A stretch of 64,000 nt of DNA from Pseudomonas putida (lineage in GTDB: Bacteria; Pseudomonadota; Gammaproteobacteria; Pseudomonadales; Pseudomonadaceae). This document shows, in pieces, positions 61,357 through 64,000 of the stretch. The stretch is taken from contig NZ_CP066306.1 in NCBI RefSeq assembly GCF_016406145.1, positions 3,224,001 to 3,288,000 of the forward strand. Reading direction: 5' to 3'. The notes under the pieces are model-generated. The model was given only the letters and a program-made list of their open reading frames with translations. It did not search any database and was not told the DNA's origin. A program made the position numbers and the translations under genes. Each line of letters opens with the position of its first letter. Within the stretch, counting starts at the first letter, position 1.

Positions 61357-62625
61357 ATGCCATCCGCTATTCGCATCACCTCCCCCCTTCTGCTGGCCCT
61401 GGCCAGCACCACCGTCCTGGCCGACGGCGACCTCATGACCCGCAGCACCATGACCGGTGACTGGGGCGGCCTGCGCCACCAGCTTGAAGAAGACGGCATC
61501 AAAGTCACTGGCGACTACAGCGGTGAGACCGCGTACAACGCCCACGGTGGCCTGCACCGCTCGGCGCGCTATTCGCAGAACCTCAAGTTCGGTGTGCAGT
61601 TCGACCTGTCGAAACTGTATGGCCTGGATAACGGCGGCAAGGTCCAGCTGACCATCAACGACCGTCGCGGCAACAGCGCCTCGGAAGACCTGGTGGGCAA
61701 CCGCCTGCCGATCCAGGAAAACTACGGCGGCCTGTACACCCGCCTGACCGAACTGAGCTACGAACGCACCCTGTTCACCCCGGCGCTCAACGTCAAGCTC
61801 GGCTACATGGCCATGGGCAACGACCTCGGCGGCCTGGACAGCGGCATCCTGTGCAACTTCATGAACGCCGGCTTCTGCGGGCACCCGCTGAACATGTCGG
61901 GTGGCAGCGGTTGGACCAACTACCCCAACGCCCACCTGGGCGTGCGCGTGAAGTACGACCTGTCGCCGTCGTGGCAGTTGCGCGTGGCGGCGTTCAACGT
62001 CGACCCGGAAAGCAACGGCAACTCCAGCCGCGCCTGGCACCTGGGGCCCAAGCACACCACCGGCACCGTGGTGCCGGTCGAGCTGGTGTACAAGCTGCAG
62101 GGTGAACTGCCAGGTGAATACAAGCTGGGCTACTACTACGATAGCTCCGACGTCAAACGCATTGGAAGCGACGACGAAGTGTCCGGCCGTGGCGGCCATT
62201 ACCTGCTGATCGACCAGGCGGTGTGGAACGATGCCGGTTTGCCAGGCCGTAGCCTGCATGCCTTCGGCCAGTACTCGGCGTCGAGCAAGGCAGCCTCGCC
62301 ATTTACCAAGTGGTATGGCGCCGGTGTGGTGCTGTACAAGCCGTTCGAAGGCCGCCCGCGTGACACCGTGGCGCTGGGTTATGGCCGCGCCGTGCCGAAT
62401 CCGCGCAGCCGTGACGTGCTGGAAGATGCCGCGTTCAATGCCGGGCAGCAGTTCCCGGACATCGACAGCGCCGAGCAATTGATCGAGCTGAGCTATGGCT
62501 ACCAGGCGACGCCATGGCTGAACCTGCGCCCGGATGTGCAATACATCATCGAGCCTGGTGCCTTCTCCGGGCAGGACATCGACAACGCGCTGGTGGTTGG
62601 GCTGCAGGTCAAAGCGACCTTCTGA
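61357..62625 (+). CDS. OprB-family carbohydrate-selective porin
   Basis: The 422-residue outer-membrane protein has a signal peptide ending V-L-A-D-G. The opening L-M-T-R-S-T-M-T-G-D-W-G-G-L-R after the signal is the hallmark of OprB porins, and the C-terminus ends in a barrel-closing Phe (V-K-A-T-F). Sequences like N-A-H-G-G-L-H-R-S-A-R-Y-S-Q-N-L are also shared. It probably brings the dehydrogenase substrate into the periplasm. No strong Shine-Dalgarno precedes the ATG (GAGACC). A bidirectional GC-rich hairpin ends the gene. Confidence 0.9.
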   Translation: MPSAIRITSPLLLALASTTVLADGDLMTRSTMTGDWGGLRHQLEEDGIKVTGDYSGETAYNAHGGLHRSARYSQNLKFGVQFDLSKLYGLDNGGKVQLTINDRRGNSASEDLVGNRLPIQENYGGLYTRLTELSYERTLFTPALNVKLGYMAMGNDLGGLDSGILCNFMNAGFCGHPLNMSGGSGWTNYPNAHLGVRVKYDLSPSWQLRVAAFNVDPESNGNSSRAWHLGPKHTTGTVVPVELVYKLQGELPGEYKLGYYYDSSDVKRIGSDDEVSGRGGHYLLIDQAVWNDAGLPGRSLHAFGQYSASSKAASPFTKWYGAGVVLYKPFEGRPRDTVALGYGRAVPNPRSRDVLEDAAFNAGQQFPDIDSAEQLIELSYGYQATPWLNLRPDVQYIIEPGAFSGQDIDNALVVGLQVKATF

Positions 62626-62631
62626 TCCCCG

Positions 62632-62652
62632 GGGGCCGCTGTGCGGCCCCTT
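62632..62652. terminator. Bidirectional GC-rich terminator
   Basis: GGGGCCGC (62632-62639) and GCGGCCCC (62643-62650) form a perfect eight-pair stem with a three-base loop followed by TTCT. It lies between the convergent porin and deacetylase genes. Confidence 0.7.
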
Positions 62653-62653
62653 C

Positions 62654-63814
62654 TCAATCCTGCCTGAGGTAATCCACCAGCCTCGACAGCATCGCATCGC
62701 ACCCCTGCAACTGCTCGACACTGACAAACTCATCCGGCTTGTGCCCCTGCTCCATGCTCCCCGGGCCACACACCACGGTGGGGATGCCCGCCTGATCGAA
62801 CAACCCGCCTTCGGTGCCGAACGCCACCGTACCGAATTCATCCGACCCGCTGAGCAATGCGACCAACCGCGCCGCCTCGCCGTCGACAGGTGTGGCCAAC
62901 CCTGGATAAGCACTCAGCGGCTCCAGATGAATGGCACTGGCCGCGTTCACGGTGCGCATGCGCGGCAACAATTCAGCCTCGGCATAGGCCTGCAACTGAT
63001 CGGCCACCGTCTGCGCTTCAAAGCCTGGCAATGCACGCACCTCAAAGTCGAACGCACACTCTTCAGGCACGATGTTCAGCGCCCTGCCCCCCTTGATGGT
63101 GCCTGTCTGTACCGTCGAGAACGGCGGGTCAAAGCGCTTGTCGTGCTGTTCGGGCAGCGCCAGCGCGTCACCAATCTCGCCCAGTTTGCCGATCAGCCTG
63201 GCGGCATACTCGATGGCATTCACACCATACGGCGCATAGGCCGAATGGCACGCCGCGCCATGCACCTGGCAACGCATGGCCAGCTTGCCTTTGTGGCCGA
63301 GTACCGGTTTTAGCTCAGTAGGCTCGCCAATCAGGCAAAGCCGCGGCTTGTCAGGCCGCTGTTCGAGCGCGGCGAGCATCGAGCGCACACCCAGGCAACC
63401 CACTTCCTCGTCATAGGAAAACGCCAGGTGCACCGGCATGCGCAGCGGCTGCGCAAGAAATGCGGGTACTGCTGCCAAGACCGAGGCAATGAAACCTTTC
63501 ATGTCCGCCGTGCCACGGCCATACAGGCGCCCATCGCGTTCACTCAGGGCAAACGGCTCGACCGTCCAGGCCTGGCCATCCACCGGCACCACATCGGTAT
63601 GCCCGGACAGCACCACGCCGCCAACATCTGCGGGGCCGATGGTGGCGAACAGGTTGGCCTTGGTGCCTTCAGGGTTATGGAACAGTTCGCTGTCCACGCC
63701 CTGTTCGGCCAGATAGTCGCGGATGAAGCCGATCAGCTGCAGGTTGGAGTCGCGGCTGACCGTGGCATAGCCGATCAGCCGGGCCAACAGGGCGCGGCTG
63801 GTGAACTCACTCAT
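62654..63814 (-). CDS. argE: M20-family deacetylase (acetylornithine deacetylase-like)
   Basis: The 386-residue cytosolic zinc metallopeptidase-fold enzyme has the metal motifs L-S-G-H-T-D-V-V-P-V, G-R-G-T-A-D-M-K-G-F and Y-D-E-E-V-G-C-L-G, with a dimerisation domain in the middle and the closing G-P-G-S-M-E-Q-G-H-K-P-D-E-F. It fits ArgE-type deacylases that remove an acyl group from an amino acid. Its neighbour is a DUF1028 gene, not arginine genes, so a catabolic N-acyl-amino-acid substrate is as likely as acetylornithine. The ATG at 63814 overlaps the upstream stop by eight bases, so the two are coupled. Confidence 0.85.
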   Translation of the reverse strand: MSEFTSRALLARLIGYATVSRDSNLQLIGFIRDYLAEQGVDSELFHNPEGTKANLFATIGPADVGGVVLSGHTDVVPVDGQAWTVEPFALSERDGRLYGRGTADMKGFIASVLAAVPAFLAQPLRMPVHLAFSYDEEVGCLGVRSMLAALEQRPDKPRLCLIGEPTELKPVLGHKGKLAMRCQVHGAACHSAYAPYGVNAIEYAARLIGKLGEIGDALALPEQHDKRFDPPFSTVQTGTIKGGRALNIVPEECAFDFEVRALPGFEAQTVADQLQAYAEAELLPRMRTVNAASAIHLEPLSAYPGLATPVDGEAARLVALLSGSDEFGTVAFGTEGGLFDQAGIPTVVCGPGSMEQGHKPDEFVSVEQLQGCDAMLSRLVDYLRQD

Positions 63815-64000
63815 CACCCGGCACCCCATAGCTCGGTGCAGTCGTCGGGTTCAGCGCGCGGGTGACGTAATCCTGCATCTGCGGGCGGTACGCCTGCCAC
63901 AAACCATCGAGCACACCGATCGGGTTTTCATCGGCCCAGTCCACGCGCAGGTCCACCAGTGGCCAGGTCAGCTCGCCCGCGATCTTCAGCGCCGCCGAGT
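63807..64000 (-). CDS. C-terminal end of a DUF1028 protein, cut by the window edge
   Basis: The minus-strand frame open to the right edge gives about 64 residues before a TGA at 63807. The sequence contains L-V-D-L-R-V-D-W-A-D-E-N-P-I, L-W-Q-A-Y-R-P-Q-M-Q-D-Y and R-A-L-N-P, the tail found in DUF1028 (Ntn-hydrolase-like) proteins, which often pair with M20 peptidases and amidases. The start lies outside the window. Function of the family is not established. Confidence 0.7.
   Translation of the reverse strand, partial: SAALKIAGELTWPLVDLRVDWADENPIGVLDGLWQAYRPQMQDYVTRALNPTTAPSYGVPGDE

Overview
The window is GC-rich, densely coded bacterial DNA. Its gene content points to a Pseudomonas of the P. 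putida group: a quinohemoprotein amine dehydrogenase locus, a PQQ-dependent membrane dehydrogenase beside an OprB porin, paired REP elements of the GCCGGCAAGCCGGCTCCCAC type, sigma-54 promoters and AAnAAnAA (Hfq/Crc) motifs over ribosome binding sites. No tRNA, rRNA, IS element, prophage or CRISPR array was seen.

Layout. (1) 1-9.9 kb is one side of an exopolysaccharide locus: the end of a glycoside hydrolase, a galE-type epimerase, then a minus-strand set with an acyltransferase, a GT61 glycosyltransferase, a 58-residue protein with a PEP-CTERM-like tail, a short OPX export protein, an outer-membrane beta-barrel, a Wzz/GumC chain-length protein and a CpsD-like ATPase. (2) 10.2-14.0 kb is a large leucine-rich-repeat toxin/effector-like protein that stops about where a NEL ubiquitin-ligase domain would have its catalytic cysteine. 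(3) 14.0-21.5 kb is mostly housekeeping: a GGDEF-EAL protein, a GapN-like aldehyde dehydrogenase, a VOC protein, an unknown protein, ilvA behind a readable attenuator (leader peptide rich in Ile codons plus hairpin), and a PACE efflux protein. (4) 21.7-28.8 kb is a translationally coupled operon wecB-nfrB-nfrA-DUF4434, matching the c-di-GMP-controlled N4-glycan-receptor (NGR) type of surface polysaccharide. (5) 29.0-35.5 kb is a two-component system divergent from a two-gene RND efflux operon without an outer-membrane channel gene. (6) 35.6-37.2 kb is a small putative antitoxin followed by a Fic protein fused in frame to a complete MobA.

(7) 37.3-52.7 kb is an amine-catabolism island. The minus strand carries structural and maturation genes qhpA-qhpD-qhpC-qhpB and an acyl-CoA ligase. 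The plus strand carries an aldehyde dehydrogenase behind a consensus sigma-54 promoter and a porin. A second minus-strand operon carries a sigma-54 activator, the ABC exporter qhpF, the protease qhpE and the flavoprotein qhpG. Together they predict amine to aldehyde to acid to acyl-CoA, with most of the machinery to make the cross-linked CTQ cofactor subunit. (8) 52.9-58.6 kb is a sigma-54-driven operon, divergent from the activator, encoding two paralogous exported proteins (the second with Ig-like repeats) and two curlin-repeat, amyloid-like proteins, closed by a strong terminator. No curli secretion gene is present; this is the least explained system in the window. (9) 58.8-64 kb holds a membrane PQQ dehydrogenase (glucose/quinate family), an OprB porin, an ArgE/M20 deacetylase and the end of a DUF1028 protein.

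All family calls are from reading motifs. No database search was possible.
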